Source of the DNA: JACVRW01 sp963716215
GTDB taxonomy: Bacteria; Actinomycetota; Thermoleophilia; Solirubrobacterales; Thermoleophilaceae
NCBI GenBank assembly: GCA_963716215.1
Contig: OY970298.1
Span: 3,100,001 to 3,164,000, forward strand
Length of the DNA: 64,000 bases
Direction of reading: 5' to 3'
Below are positions 42,244 to 50,917 of the stretch, one piece after another; positions within the stretch are counted from its first letter, which is position 1, and the number at the start of each line of letters is the position of its first letter. A program made the translations under genes and the position numbers. The notes beneath the pieces were generated by a model. That model was not told where the DNA came from and did no database searches. It saw nothing but the letters and a program-made list of their open reading frames with translations.

Positions 42244-43755
42244 CTAGACGGGCGTTACGGGATTCCGCTTGAGCGGCCAGGAGCGGTCGCGCGAGGCGTA
42301 GGCGGCGTACCGCCTGATCAGGTCCGTACGCAGATCGGCGGGCGCCACGACCGCGTCGATCACCAGCTCCGAGGCGAGGTGGAGGATGTCGATCTCGGCC
42401 TTGTACTCGGCCCGCAGCTCGTCGGTGCGTCGCTCCCGCTCGCCGGGATCCTCGATCGCCTGGAGTTGGTTGTAGAACACGGCGTTGATGGCGGCCTGCG
42501 GGCCCATCACCGCGATCTTGGCGTCGGGCAGGGCGATGCAGGCGTCCGGGTCGAAGGCCGGTCCGGCCATCGCGTAGAGGCCGGCGCCGTAGGCCTTGCG
42601 GACGATCACCGAGAGCTTCGGAACGGTCGCCTCAGAGACGGCCGAGATCATCTTCGCGCCGGCGCGGATGATCCCCTGGCGCTCGACCTGCGTGCCGATC
42701 ATGAAGCCGGGCACGTCGGCCAGGAACAACAACGGGACGTTGAAGGCGTTGCACGTCCAGATGAAGCGGGCCGCCTTGTCGGACGAGTCCACGAACAGGA
42801 CCCCGCCGCGCTGCTTGGGCTGGTTGGCGACGATCCCGATCGCCCGCCCGTCGAGTCGGGCGTAGCCCACCAGCAGCTCCTTCGCCCAGCGCTTCTGGAC
42901 CTCGAGGAACGAGTCGGCGTCCACCAGCGCGGCGATCAGCTCCAGCATGTCGAACGGCTTGTTCTCGTCCGCCGGAATGTCGGGCAGCGCGCCGGCGGGC
43001 TCGGCGGGCGGAGCAGCGGGCGGCTGCTCGTGCCAGTTGACAGGGAAGTAGCCGAGGTAGCGCTTGGCGAGGTCGATGCCCTCCTCGTCCGACTTCACCA
43101 GGAAGTGCCCGCAGCCCGAGACGCCGGTGTGCATCCGCGCCCCGCCCATCTCCTCCAGGGTCACCGTCTCGCCGATGACCATCTCGGCCATGCGCGGCGA
43201 GCCGAGGTACATCGAGGAGTTGCCGTCGCGCATGATCACCACGTCGCAGAAGGCGGGGATGTAGGCGCCGCCGGCGGCGCTCGGCCCGAACAGCACGCAC
43301 ACCTGCGGCACGACGCCGGACAGCTTCACCTCGGTGTGGAAGATGCGGCCTGCTCCGCGCCGGCCCGGGAACATCCGGACCTGCTCGGTGATACGTGCCC
43401 CGGCGGAGTCGACCAGGTAGATCATCGGCACGAGGTGCTCGAGCGCCTGCTCCTGGATGCGGATGATCTTCTCGACGGTCTTCGGGCCCCACGAGCCCGC
43501 CTTGACGGTCGGGTCGTTGGCCATCAGCGCGACCGGCCTTCCGGCCACTGACGCCATGCCCGTGACCACGCCGTCGGCCCCGAACCCGTCCTGCTCCCAG
43601 TTGGCGAGCAGAGCGTCCTCTACGAAGCTGCCGGGATCGACCAGGCGGGCCACCCGCTCGCGCACGGGCAGCTTGCCCTGCTCCTGTGACTTGTCGCGGT
43701 GGCGCTGAGGGCCACCGGCGCGGGCGCGCTCGAGCGCCTCTTCCAGGTCCGACAT
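42244..43755 (-). CDS. acyl-CoA carboxylase, carboxyltransferase (beta) subunit
   Basis: 503 residues with the two crotonase-like halves of carboxyltransferases. N-half: RVARLVDPGSFVE, the oxyanion region FGPSAAGGAYIPAFCD and GGARMHTGVSG; C-half: VDADSFLEVQ, NQPKQRGGVLFVDSSDKAARFI and RKAYGAGLYAM. It may serve propionyl-, methylcrotonyl- or geranyl-type CoA; the nearby HMG-CoA lyase and enoyl-CoA hydratase make methylcrotonyl-CoA possible but do not prove it. No biotin-carrying alpha subunit is adjacent. Confidence 0.85.
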   Translation of the reverse strand: MSDLEEALERARAGGPQRHRDKSQEQGKLPVRERVARLVDPGSFVEDALLANWEQDGFGADGVVTGMASVAGRPVALMANDPTVKAGSWGPKTVEKIIRIQEQALEHLVPMIYLVDSAGARITEQVRMFPGRRGAGRIFHTEVKLSGVVPQVCVLFGPSAAGGAYIPAFCDVVIMRDGNSSMYLGSPRMAEMVIGETVTLEEMGGARMHTGVSGCGHFLVKSDEEGIDLAKRYLGYFPVNWHEQPPAAPPAEPAGALPDIPADENKPFDMLELIAALVDADSFLEVQKRWAKELLVGYARLDGRAIGIVANQPKQRGGVLFVDSSDKAARFIWTCNAFNVPLLFLADVPGFMIGTQVERQGIIRAGAKMISAVSEATVPKLSVIVRKAYGAGLYAMAGPAFDPDACIALPDAKIAVMGPQAAINAVFYNQLQAIEDPGERERRTDELRAEYKAEIDILHLASELVIDAVVAPADLRTDLIRRYAAYASRDRSWPLKRNPVTPV

Positions 43756-43769
43756 CCCCCGCGAATCTA

Positions 43770-43994
43770 CTAGCGCGCGCCGCGTAGCTGCGCGCGTAGC
43801 CAGCGCCGCACCAGCGTCTTGCGCGCGTACACCCCGCCTGCACCAATGCCGGCGCCGAGCACGGCGAGCCCGAGTGGTGCCAGGAATGTGCCGCCGACCA
43901 CGATCAGGCCGATGCCGGCACCGGCCTCCGCGCCGATGATGGCGGCGACCAGCTCGCGCGGGGCGCGCTTGCGACGAGGGTCTGAAATGCGCAT
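43770..43994 (-). CDS. small glycine-rich membrane protein
   Basis: 74 residues from ATG 43994: a basic N-terminus (SDPRRKRAPRE), then a Gly-rich double helix region (AGAGIGLIVVGGTFLAPLGLAVLGAGIGAGG) and basic tail. AGAAGGG lies about ten bases upstream. No family recognised. It lies between the carboxylase and enoyl-CoA hydratase, 15 bp before the former on the same strand. Confidence 0.5.
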   Translation of the reverse strand: MRISDPRRKRAPRELVAAIIGAEAGAGIGLIVVGGTFLAPLGLAVLGAGIGAGGVYARKTLVRRWLRAQLRGAR

Positions 43995-44069
43995 TGGAGT
44001 GGCCCTTCTACCCCGCTCCGGCGGCTCCTTTCCGGTGGGCGCCCGATTGCAGCGGGTAGCCTGCTCCGC

Positions 44070-44849
44070 ATGGCTCTGGTCCAGACAGAGGACCGCGGCG
44101 CGGTCCGTCACCTCGTCCTCAACCGTCCCGACAAGCGCAACGCCCTCAACGGCGAGGTGATCGCCGAGCTCGGCGCGGCAATCGAGGAGGCGGCGGCCGA
44201 CGCCGCCGTCCGCGTGGTGGTGCTGCGCGGCGAGGGCGCGATGTTCTCTGCCGGAATGGACCTGAACGACCTGCGCGACCTGTCCGAGGACGCCAGCCGC
44301 CTGCGCGCGTTTCGCCGTCCGCTGCTGGGCTGGTGGAACCTGCTCGAGGAGATGCCCAAGCCCACGATCTGTCAGATCCACGGCGCCGCGCTCGGGGGGG
44401 CCTTCGAGCTCGCGCTCGCGTGCGACTTCCGCACGATGGCCGAAGACGCGATGGCCGGGATCATGGAGGTCCGGATCGGGCTGCTGCCCGACGTCGGCGG
44501 CTGTTCGCGCCTGCCGGCCGTGGTCGGGCTCGGCAACGCCAAGGAGCTGATCATGACCGGCAAGGTGATCGACGGGCGCGAGGCACACCGGATCGGGTTC
44601 GCCAACCGGATCGCCCCAGCCGCGGAGCTGGACGCCACGACCGAGGCGCTCTCGAACGAGCTGCTCGCCTGCGCCCCGCGTGCGGTCGGGCTGGCCAAGC
44701 GCGTGCTGGACGCGGCCGCCAAGCCGGCGCTCTCGCTTACGCTCGAGCAGGAGGTCGCCGCCCAGGAGACGCTGGCGGCCACCGAGGACTTCGCCGAAGG
44801 CGCGCGGGCGTTCTTCGAGAAGCGCGACCCGGACTTCGCCGGGCGCTAG
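44070..44849 (+). CDS. enoyl-CoA hydratase/isomerase-family protein
   Basis: 259 residues of the crotonase fold. The oxyanion hole lies in GEGAMFSAGMDLNDLRD and IHGAALGGAFELALACD; catalytic Glu candidate in MEVRIGLLPDVGG. It hydrates trans-2-enoyl-CoA or isomerises related thioesters, in beta-oxidation or branched-chain breakdown. It is a single gene, and a 476-bp non-coding stretch follows. Confidence 0.9.
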   Translation: MALVQTEDRGAVRHLVLNRPDKRNALNGEVIAELGAAIEEAAADAAVRVVVLRGEGAMFSAGMDLNDLRDLSEDASRLRAFRRPLLGWWNLLEEMPKPTICQIHGAALGGAFELALACDFRTMAEDAMAGIMEVRIGLLPDVGGCSRLPAVVGLGNAKELIMTGKVIDGREAHRIGFANRIAPAAELDATTEALSNELLACAPRAVGLAKRVLDAAAKPALSLTLEQEVAAQETLAATEDFAEGARAFFEKRDPDFAGR

Positions 44850-44868
44850 TCCACACAGCCGCAAGCAC

Positions 44869-44882
44869 CCGGCGATTGCCGG
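44869..44882 (+). terminator. hairpin after enoyl-CoA hydratase
   Basis: CCGGC-GATT-GCCGG, 20 bp past the stop; a small terminator-type stem without a T tract. Confidence 0.4.
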
Positions 44883-44900
44883 CCCAGTCCGCTGCGGTGC

Positions 44901-44943
44901 GCGTGTCGCGTTGTGCCCCTTATGAGCCGGAAACTCGACACGC
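44901..44943 (+). repeat. conserved stem-loop element, copy A
   Basis: GCGTGTCGCGTT at 44901-44912 pairs with 44932-44943 (12 bp, one mismatch) around a 19-nt loop GTGCCCCTTATGAGCCGGA. Copy B, inverted at 60251-60295, has the same loop length with 15 of 19 loop bases identical, while its stem differs in sequence but still pairs. Loop consensus: TGCCCC-N2-ATG-N-GCCGGA. Function unknown. Confidence 0.65.
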
Positions 44944-45098
44944 CCTCGACCATGCACGCCGGTGGGACACATGGTTGCCCAGGAGGTCGATCAACCACGC
45001 CCACCAGAGCGCAACGGCGACAGCGGGCGCGCTTCTCGCGCGCAGTGGGAGCGTGACCTGTGGCCGGTGCTGCCGCGGCGGGCGAGGGGGTCCCGCAC

Positions 45099-45123
45099 GA
45101 AACGGGACGTATGTTCCCGTTTC
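45099..45123. other. hairpin
   Basis: GAAACGGGA-N7-TCCCGTTTC, a perfect 9-bp stem. An overlapping alternative, GTCCC pairing with GGGAC, uses the same 3' bases, so two folds compete. Confidence 0.5.
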
Positions 45124-45147
45124 TTCAGGAACCCCCGCGCCGTAGCG

Positions 45148-45175
45148 GGCCGGCCGGCGCCCTAGCCGGCCGGCC
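45148..45175. terminator. strong bidirectional terminator-type hairpin
   Basis: GGCCGGCCGGC and GCCGGCCGGCC form a perfect 11-bp stem with a 6-nt loop GCCCTA. It is placed between convergent genes and works on both strands. Confidence 0.5.
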
Positions 45176-45191
45176 AGCGTGCCACGGGGGG

Positions 45192-45211
45192 CTGGGGGCG
45201 CGAGCCCCCAG
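45192..45211. other. hairpin with GNRA-type tetraloop
   Basis: CTGGGGGC, loop GCGA, GCCCCCAG: perfect 8-bp stem. A stable GNRA loop suggests function as RNA or strong termination for the convergent MFS transcript. Confidence 0.5.
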
Positions 45212-45325
45212 ATGCCCTTCTGTCACAAACCTGCCGAGGCTGGGTTCGGGGGAAACCCACGTATGCCGAAAACCGGCCTCAGCGCCTTCTCTAATTGGGT
45301 ACCGAAGACCCGAACGAGGTAAACG

Positions 45326-46516
45326 CTATTTCGGCTTCCGCGCCGCGTAGGCCACCGCAGCCGCGGCGGCCAGCGAGAGCCCCCCGGCGACGCCCCAGGC
45401 GGCCTGGTACCCGATCTCCGGCGCCAACAGCCCGAAGATCGCCGGGCCGCCCGCGGCGCCCACGTAGATGCCCGTCTGCGAGACCCCGGTGGACGCCCCC
45501 GGTGCCTCGCGGTAGAGGTCGACGACGGCCAGGTTGAACAACCCCGGCCATGCCCAGCCGAGCCCGAACACCGTCACCGCGCCGACCACGAACGGGGCCG
45601 CCTCGCCGATCGTCAGCAGCGCGAACCCGCCGGCGCCGGCCACGAGCAGCGCGACCATCGTCGAGAACCCGTAGTCGCGCCTGCGGTCGGCGCGCTGCCC
45701 GAACGCTACGCGCATCGCCAGGCTCAACGCACTCCCGACCGCCGCCAGGAGGCCGGCCGCCCCCTCGGCGATCCCGATGTCGACCGCGGACGCCACCAGG
45801 TAGGCGCTGAGCGCGCCCGGCCCCGACGAGGCCAGCGCGGCGCCGATCGCCGTGATGACCAGCTTGCGGCTCGGCCGCGGCGCGCGCGCCCGCTCCGGCG
45901 GCGCGACGAGTCGCGGCACGGCCCGCCCCAGCACGGCCGCGATCAGCAGCGCCGCCCCCGCGCAGATCGCGAACGTGGGCCGCCACCCCAGCGGCAACGC
46001 CAGCAGCGGCAGGGCCAGCCCCGAGATGAGGACCGCCGTGGGGATCGCCGCCTGCTTGATGCCGAAGGCCAGCCCCTGGCGGTCGCGCGGCACCTGGTCG
46101 GCCATGAACAGGTTGATCGCCGGCTGGCAGACGGCGTTCGCGACGCCGGCCCCCGCGAGGCACAAGAACAGGACCAGCAGCGACTCGGTGAGCAGCGCCG
46201 CCAGCAGCAGGCAGACCGCGGTCGCGACAACACACCCGCGGATCGCGCTCAACCCTCCCACGCGCTCCGCGAATCGGCCACCCGGCCCCGCGGCGACGGC
46301 CCCGGCGGCGAAGAACACCGTGACACCCCCGGCCACAGCGCCGACGCTCACGTCGAGGTCGGCGCGGATCTGCAGCGCCAGCGCGCCGACCAGGAACCCG
46401 GGCAGGACCGTGGCCGCCCCGGCGCCGATCGCCAGGACGGAGGGACGCCAAAGACTGGGCTCCGGCTCTACGCCAGGCCCACCAAGTTCGCCATCACGAT
46501 CACCCCTACCACGCAT
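45326..46516 (-). CDS. MFS transporter
   Basis: 396 residues with 12 helices (AEGAAGLLAAVG, GLGWAWPGLFNLAVVDLYREAPG and GVSQTGIYVGAAGGP are typical of the CynX/NarK-like branch). Substrate unknown. Its ATG at 46516 lies 49 bp inside the SLC13 gene on the same strand, so it is translated by coupling to that gene. The first 25 residues come from this overlap and are polar. Confidence 0.8.
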   Translation of the reverse strand: MRGRGDRDGELGGPGVEPEPSLWRPSVLAIGAGAATVLPGFLVGALALQIRADLDVSVGAVAGGVTVFFAAGAVAAGPGGRFAERVGGLSAIRGCVVATAVCLLLAALLTESLLVLFLCLAGAGVANAVCQPAINLFMADQVPRDRQGLAFGIKQAAIPTAVLISGLALPLLALPLGWRPTFAICAGAALLIAAVLGRAVPRLVAPPERARAPRPSRKLVITAIGAALASSGPGALSAYLVASAVDIGIAEGAAGLLAAVGSALSLAMRVAFGQRADRRRDYGFSTMVALLVAGAGGFALLTIGEAAPFVVGAVTVFGLGWAWPGLFNLAVVDLYREAPGASTGVSQTGIYVGAAGGPAIFGLLAPEIGYQAAWGVAGGLSLAAAAAVAYAARKPK

Positions 46517-48114
46517 AGGACGGCGCCGATGATGTCGAACACGGCACCCGCCTTGATCATGCGGGTGATCGGAAGCAAGCCGGACGAGTACACGATCGCG
46601 TTCGGCGGAGTCGAAACGGGCAGCATGAACCCGTAGTTCGCGCCGAAGATCGCGGCGAGCGCGGGGATCGTCGGATTGAGGTCGGAGGCCGCCGCGATCG
46701 AGATCGCGATCGGCACCATGATCGCCGCGCTCGCGGTGTTGCTCGTCGTCTCCGAGACAAGCACCGAGACGATCACGACCACGACCGTGACGCCAAACAG
46801 GTTGCTCACTCCTAGCGAGTCGGAGAGCGACTCGCCCACGACCGCGGCCAGTCCCGTCTGGCTGAGCAGTGAGCCCAGCACCAGCCCGCCGCCAAACAGG
46901 AGGACGGTGCCCCAGTCGATCTGGCTGGCCTGGTTCCAGTTGAGCGTGAACTTGCGTCTAGCCCAATCGATGGGGAGGACGAACAGCAGCGCCGCGGCGA
47001 CGATCGCCACGATGCCCTCGTTCGAAGCCTCGCTGACCTGGACGTAGGCGTCGGAGTCATCGCCGGCGACGAGCCCGACGAGGCCCGGCAGGAACCAGCC
47101 GATCAGGGCGAAGGCGAGCACAAACAGCGTGTTCTTCTCGCCGCGCGAGAGCCGGCCCAGCTTGCGCCGCTCCTCGGCCACGTACTCCTCCACGCCGTCC
47201 ACTTGCTTGACCTCGGGGCGGTTGAACAGCGTCACGATCAGGATCACGGCGACGAACATCACGAGCACGATCGGCAGCGCCATCACGAACCACTCGAAGA
47301 AGGTGATCGGCTCGCCGGTCTCGGCCTCGAGCAGCTCGCGCCCGATCAGGTTCGGCGGACTGCCGATCGGCAGCAGCAGGCCACCGACGGTGATGCTGTA
47401 GGTGATTACCAGCATGAGGGCGGCACCGAAGCGGAGTCGCTCGATGCGGTGCTCGCCGTCAGCCTGCTTGGCGACCATCCCGCCGACCACGCCCATCACG
47501 CCGAGCCCGATCGGCAGCATCATCGCCGCGCCGGCGGTGTTCGACATGACCGGCGACGTGATCGCCCCGATCAGCCCGAAGGCCAGGATGATCCGAAACG
47601 TGTTCCCCCCGACCCAGCCGAGCGAAAGCACCCGGAACGCGAGGCGGCGGTGCAGCCCGTGCACCACCATCGCCTGGGCGATGATGAAGCTGCCGATGAA
47701 CAGCATCACCGTGTCGTCGGTGAACAGGCCGAAGACCACGTCCACGGAGCTGTCGCCCTCGGGCGGCGGTGGAGTCGCTTCGAGCAGGGCGCAGAGGGAC
47801 ACGCCCAGCAGGGCGGTCATCGGGATCGGGATCGCCTCCGTGACCCACCACACGACCACGAAGGCGAGGATCGCCGCCAGCCGGTGCTGGTTGCCGTCGA
47901 GGTCGAACGGGATCAGCAGCATCACGGCCAGCACGATCGGCCCCGCGAACAGGCCCACGGTGCGGCGGTTGCGCTCGAAGCGCTGCTCGGCCGGCGACAG
48001 CCGCCCCTCCTGCTCGTCGAGCGTCTTGTAGGTCCCGCCCGAGGTCAGCGTCTCCTCGGGGGAATCCCCGTTCTTTGTCGACGCAGGGTCGCGTTGCTCG
48101 GTATCGGTCGCCAT
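46468..48114 (-). CDS. SLC13/DASS-family anion:sodium symporter
   Basis: 548 residues, about 12 helices. Signature repeats: GVSLCALLEATPP, SNTAGAAMMLPIGLGVMG, IGSPPNLIG and near the C-terminus SNTASAAIMVPIA and PVSTPPNAIVYSSG. SNT motifs bind sodium and carboxylate, so transport of di- or tricarboxylates (or sulfate) is expected. The N-terminal 45 residues are charged and cytoplasmic. It is followed by the overlapping MFS gene. Confidence 0.85.
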   Translation of the reverse strand: MATDTEQRDPASTKNGDSPEETLTSGGTYKTLDEQEGRLSPAEQRFERNRRTVGLFAGPIVLAVMLLIPFDLDGNQHRLAAILAFVVVWWVTEAIPIPMTALLGVSLCALLEATPPPPEGDSSVDVVFGLFTDDTVMLFIGSFIIAQAMVVHGLHRRLAFRVLSLGWVGGNTFRIILAFGLIGAITSPVMSNTAGAAMMLPIGLGVMGVVGGMVAKQADGEHRIERLRFGAALMLVITYSITVGGLLLPIGSPPNLIGRELLEAETGEPITFFEWFVMALPIVLVMFVAVILIVTLFNRPEVKQVDGVEEYVAEERRKLGRLSRGEKNTLFVLAFALIGWFLPGLVGLVAGDDSDAYVQVSEASNEGIVAIVAAALLFVLPIDWARRKFTLNWNQASQIDWGTVLLFGGGLVLGSLLSQTGLAAVVGESLSDSLGVSNLFGVTVVVVIVSVLVSETTSNTASAAIMVPIAISIAAASDLNPTIPALAAIFGANYGFMLPVSTPPNAIVYSSGLLPITRMIKAGAVFDIIGAVLCVVGVIVMANLVGLA

Positions 48115-48168
48115 AGGGCCTCCTCCTCGGAGCCCCCGTTACCCGGCTGGCTGGAGATCTACGCCGGT

Positions 48169-49242
48169 TTAGTCGGAGAAGGCGATCGCGTGCGCCGCGG
48201 CGACGCAGGCCTCGACGCAGTCGAAATCCACGCGGTCGGGGGTGTCCGTGGGCAGGTGGTAGTTGGGAAACCCGCCGTCGCGCACGCTCAGGATCGAGAT
48301 CGCGGGCAGCCCGGCCAGGCGGGCGAGCACGGGGTCGGTCCAGGCGCCGAGCCGCCACCGCTGCAGCCCCACCCGCTCGGCGCGGACCACGTCCGCGTCG
48401 TCGTAGCGCACGGGCCAGCAGCCGCCCTCGGCCGCCAGCACGACGGGGTGCCCGGAGCCAATCGTGTCGAGCCCGAGGACGAGCGTCCGTCGAGGGTCGA
48501 GCTCCTTGCCGTCCGCTCCCATCCACGCGGCCATCCCGCCCATGCCTGACTCCTCGCAACCTGGGAACAGCGCGATCACCTCGAGCCCGTCCGGGCGGTG
48601 CGCGGCCAGGCGGCGGACCAGCTCCAGCACCCCCGCGACCCCCGAGGCGTTGTCGTTGGCGCCCGGGACCGTGGCGCTGCGCGCCTGGTCGAGCGCCAGC
48701 GCGACCGCGGCGCCGAGTACGGCCGCAGGCAGGCGGCGCAGGCCGAGCGCGGCAGCGGCGAGCGCCGCCTCCGGCAGCAGCGCCAGCGAGGCGCGCTTGC
48801 CGCTGCGCTCCGCGGCGCGGTCGCCGAGCTGCGTGAGGGCCGGATTCCACATCAGCCCCGTGTGGGCAGCGTCGTGGTGCGCGACAAGCACCAGCGTGCG
48901 CTCGTGCGTGCCGAGCGCCGGCAGTCGGCCGAGGACGTTGCTGCCCTCGCCCGCCGGCAGAACGCGTCGCAGCCACTGGGCGCGCCCGGAGTACTCCAGC
49001 TCGAACGAGGCCAGGATCGCCGCCGCCGTCAAGCGCCGGCGGGTCAGCGCGGCAACCGCTCCGGCCGCGAAGTGGGCTGCCTGGGCGAGCGCGAACGTGC
49101 GCTGGTAGCGAAACGACTCGAGCCGTACGTCCTGAGCGCCCTGCTCGGCCAGGCGCTGGGCCAGCCACTCAGCCGATGTGCGCTCGCCCGGTGTGGCTGA
49201 GCCGCGCTCGATCGCGGCCAGCGCCTCGATGTCCTCCCTCAT
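48169..49242 (-). CDS. M28-family metallopeptidase
   Basis: 357 residues. All zinc and catalytic positions are present: VAHHDAAHTG (His, Asp), GANDNASGV (Asp), FPGCEESGMGG (Glu pair), LGLDTIGSG (Asp) and NYHLPTDTPD (His). A hydrophobic insert between the first two motifs suggests membrane contact. It probably cleaves N-terminal residues from peptides. The 4-bp overlap with the HMG-CoA lyase stop places it in that operon. A degenerate paralogue is at 37230-38414. Confidence 0.85.
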   Translation of the reverse strand: MREDIEALAAIERGSATPGERTSAEWLAQRLAEQGAQDVRLESFRYQRTFALAQAAHFAAGAVAALTRRRLTAAAILASFELEYSGRAQWLRRVLPAGEGSNVLGRLPALGTHERTLVLVAHHDAAHTGLMWNPALTQLGDRAAERSGKRASLALLPEAALAAAALGLRRLPAAVLGAAVALALDQARSATVPGANDNASGVAGVLELVRRLAAHRPDGLEVIALFPGCEESGMGGMAAWMGADGKELDPRRTLVLGLDTIGSGHPVVLAAEGGCWPVRYDDADVVRAERVGLQRWRLGAWTDPVLARLAGLPAISILSVRDGGFPNYHLPTDTPDRVDFDCVEACVAAAHAIAFSD

Positions 49243-50132
49243 GTCCGGTGCCAGTCCACTGGGCCAGCGGTCAGCACGTGGCTGCCGAGCGGGCGCCCCA
49301 GCACCTGCTGCGCGGCACGCGCGCAGTCCACCAGGCGCTCGAGGTCGATGCCGGTGTCATGACCCATCTCGTGGAGCATCGAAACGAGGTCCTCGGTGGC
49401 GATGTTGCCGGTCGCGCCCGGCGGGACCGGGCAGCCGCCCAGCTCGCCGAATGACGACTCGAACGAGCGAACGCCGGCGCCCAGGGCCGCCAGCACGTTG
49501 GCCAACCCCTGGCCGCGCGTGTTGTGGAAGTGCGCGGTCAGCTCCACCCCCAGGTCGAGCCCCTCGAAGAAGGTGCCCACCTGCGCCGGGTTGGCCATCC
49601 CGGTGGTGTCTCCGAAGCCGATCTCCTCGCAGCCCGCGTCCACCAGCCGCCGCGCGATCTCGAGCACGCGCTCGCGCGGTACCTCCCCCTCGTAGGGACA
49701 GCCGAACGCCACGGAGATCACGCCTTCGCAGCGCAGTCCCTCGCCCCGGGCACGCTCGATGACGCGCTCCAGTCCGCTCAGCGACTCCTCGATCGAGCGG
49801 TTCACGTTCTTGCGGTTGTGCGTCTCGGAGGCCGACAGGAACAGGTTCACCTCGTCGAAGCTGTCCCTCACCTCGAGCGCGCTGTCCAGGCCGCGCTCGT
49901 TCGGAATCAGCACCGACACGGCGACGGTCTCGGGGATGTCGGCCCGGCGCAGCACCTCCGCGGCGTCCGCGAGCTGTGGGATCACGTCCGCTCGTACGAA
50001 GCTCGTGACCTCCAGGCGTCGCAACCCGGTGCGCGCGAGCGCCTCCACCAACCTGACCTTGTCGTCGGTCGGCACCACCTCCGGCTCGTTCTGAAAGCCG
50101 TCGCGCGGGCCGACCTCCCTGATCGAGACCAC
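49239..50132 (-). CDS. mvaB: hydroxymethylglutaryl-CoA lyase
   Basis: 297-residue HMGL-like TIM barrel that splits HMG-CoA to acetyl-CoA and acetoacetate. REVGPRDGFQNEP is the start of the barrel; metal ligands appear in HFHNTRGQGLANV; the Cys loop GGCPVPPGATGNIATEDLV is the HMG-CoA lyase signature. Start GTG 50132 overlaps the SDR stop. Acetoacetate can be taken up by the synthetase at 38404-40269, closing a leucine-type route. Confidence 0.9.
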   Translation of the reverse strand: MVSIREVGPRDGFQNEPEVVPTDDKVRLVEALARTGLRRLEVTSFVRADVIPQLADAAEVLRRADIPETVAVSVLIPNERGLDSALEVRDSFDEVNLFLSASETHNRKNVNRSIEESLSGLERVIERARGEGLRCEGVISVAFGCPYEGEVPRERVLEIARRLVDAGCEEIGFGDTTGMANPAQVGTFFEGLDLGVELTAHFHNTRGQGLANVLAALGAGVRSFESSFGELGGCPVPPGATGNIATEDLVSMLHEMGHDTGIDLERLVDCARAAQQVLGRPLGSHVLTAGPVDWHRT

Positions 50133-50134
50133 GG

Positions 50135-50884
50135 TCAGATTCTGGCAAGCCCTCCGCTCACGCCCAGGGCCTGCCCGGTGATGTAGGAGGCGTCGTCGGA
50201 GGCGAGGAACGTGATCGCGGCGGCCACCTCGTCGGGCTGGCCGAGCCGGCGCAGGTTGGTGGCGCCCACCATGTTCTCCACCAGCCGCTTGCCGAGGTCG
50301 CCGAAGGCCTCCGGCGCGCCCATCAGCAGCGGCGTCTCGATCGGTCCGGGCGCGACCGCGTTCGCGGTGATCCCGTAGCGGCCGTTCTCGATCGCGATCG
50401 CCTTGGTGAAGCCGATCACGCCCGCCTTGGCGGCCGAGTAGATGGCCGACCCGCTCGACCCGACCCGACCGGCCTCGGAGGCCGTGCAGACGATCCGGCC
50501 GCGGCGGCGTTCCTGCATCCCGGGCAGCACGGCGTGCGTCACCGCGATTACGCCGCGCAGGTTGACCGCCAGCACGCGGTCCCAGAGCGCGGGATCGGTA
50601 TCGGTGAACCAACCCCACTCGTCGTAGCCGGCGTTGTTGACGAGCGCGTCGATCGGGCCGAGGTCGGCCTCGGCCGCATCCACGGCCGCGCGGATCGAGT
50701 CCTCCGAGCGAACATCGAGCTCGTAGGCGGCACCGGTGACCTCGTCGGCCACGGCCTGGGCGCCTTCGAGGTTCATGTCCGTGACCGCCACGCGCGCGCC
50801 TTCGGCGGCCAGGCGCCGGCATGTGGCAGCCCCGATCCCGGACGCTCCGCCGGTCACCAGCGCTGTGCGGTCGGCCAATCGCAA
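50135..50884 (-). CDS. SDR family oxidoreductase
   Basis: 249-residue SDR. TGGASGIGAAT near 11, NNAG near 89, Ser in CTASEAGRVGSSG and YSAAKAG. YDEWGWFTDTDPALWDRVLAVNLRG is reminiscent of 2-hydroxycyclohexanecarboxyl-CoA dehydrogenases (BadH), but this is weak. It is the first gene of an SDR, HMG-CoA lyase and peptidase run, so an acyl-CoA or hydroxy-acid substrate is likely. Divergent from fgd by 33 bp. Confidence 0.8.
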   Translation of the reverse strand: MRLADRTALVTGGASGIGAATCRRLAAEGARVAVTDMNLEGAQAVADEVTGAAYELDVRSEDSIRAAVDAAEADLGPIDALVNNAGYDEWGWFTDTDPALWDRVLAVNLRGVIAVTHAVLPGMQERRRGRIVCTASEAGRVGSSGSAIYSAAKAGVIGFTKAIAIENGRYGITANAVAPGPIETPLLMGAPEAFGDLGKRLVENMVGATNLRRLGQPDEVAAAITFLASDDASYITGQALGVSGGLARI

Positions 50885-50917
50885 ACCGCACGGGAGCGTA
50901 CCCGTACGATCCGGTCA

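Larger units (their letters stand above)
44850..45325. other. 476-bp hairpin-rich gap between convergent genes, candidate ncRNA
   Basis: The longest gap in the window lies between two 3' ends, so no promoter is required, yet it is packed with structure: a hairpin at 44869-44882, the conserved stem-loop 44901-44943, stems at 45099-45123, 45148-45175, 45192-45211 and 45241-45259, then GCCG/CGGC beside 45264. GAGGC and GCCTC flank the last two, giving a possible three-way junction. A 67-codon frame inside (44962-45165) has no ribosome site and poor codon use and is not called. Confidence 0.45.

Noticed and set aside
44962..45165. 67-codon frame in the hairpin-rich gap
   Set aside because: No ribosome site, Arg-rich non-folding sequence, and it runs through two strong hairpins.
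45230..45280. GGGGGAAACCCACG resembles part of a ydaO (c-di-AMP) riboswitch
   Set aside because: The other conserved ydaO segments (such as GGGGTGAA) are missing and no gene start follows; the downstream gene is convergent.
44850..45325. tmRNA, RNase P RNA or SRP RNA
   Set aside because: No T-arm/CCA pairing, no RNase P core GAGGAAAGTCC and no SRP GGAAGCAGCC motif.
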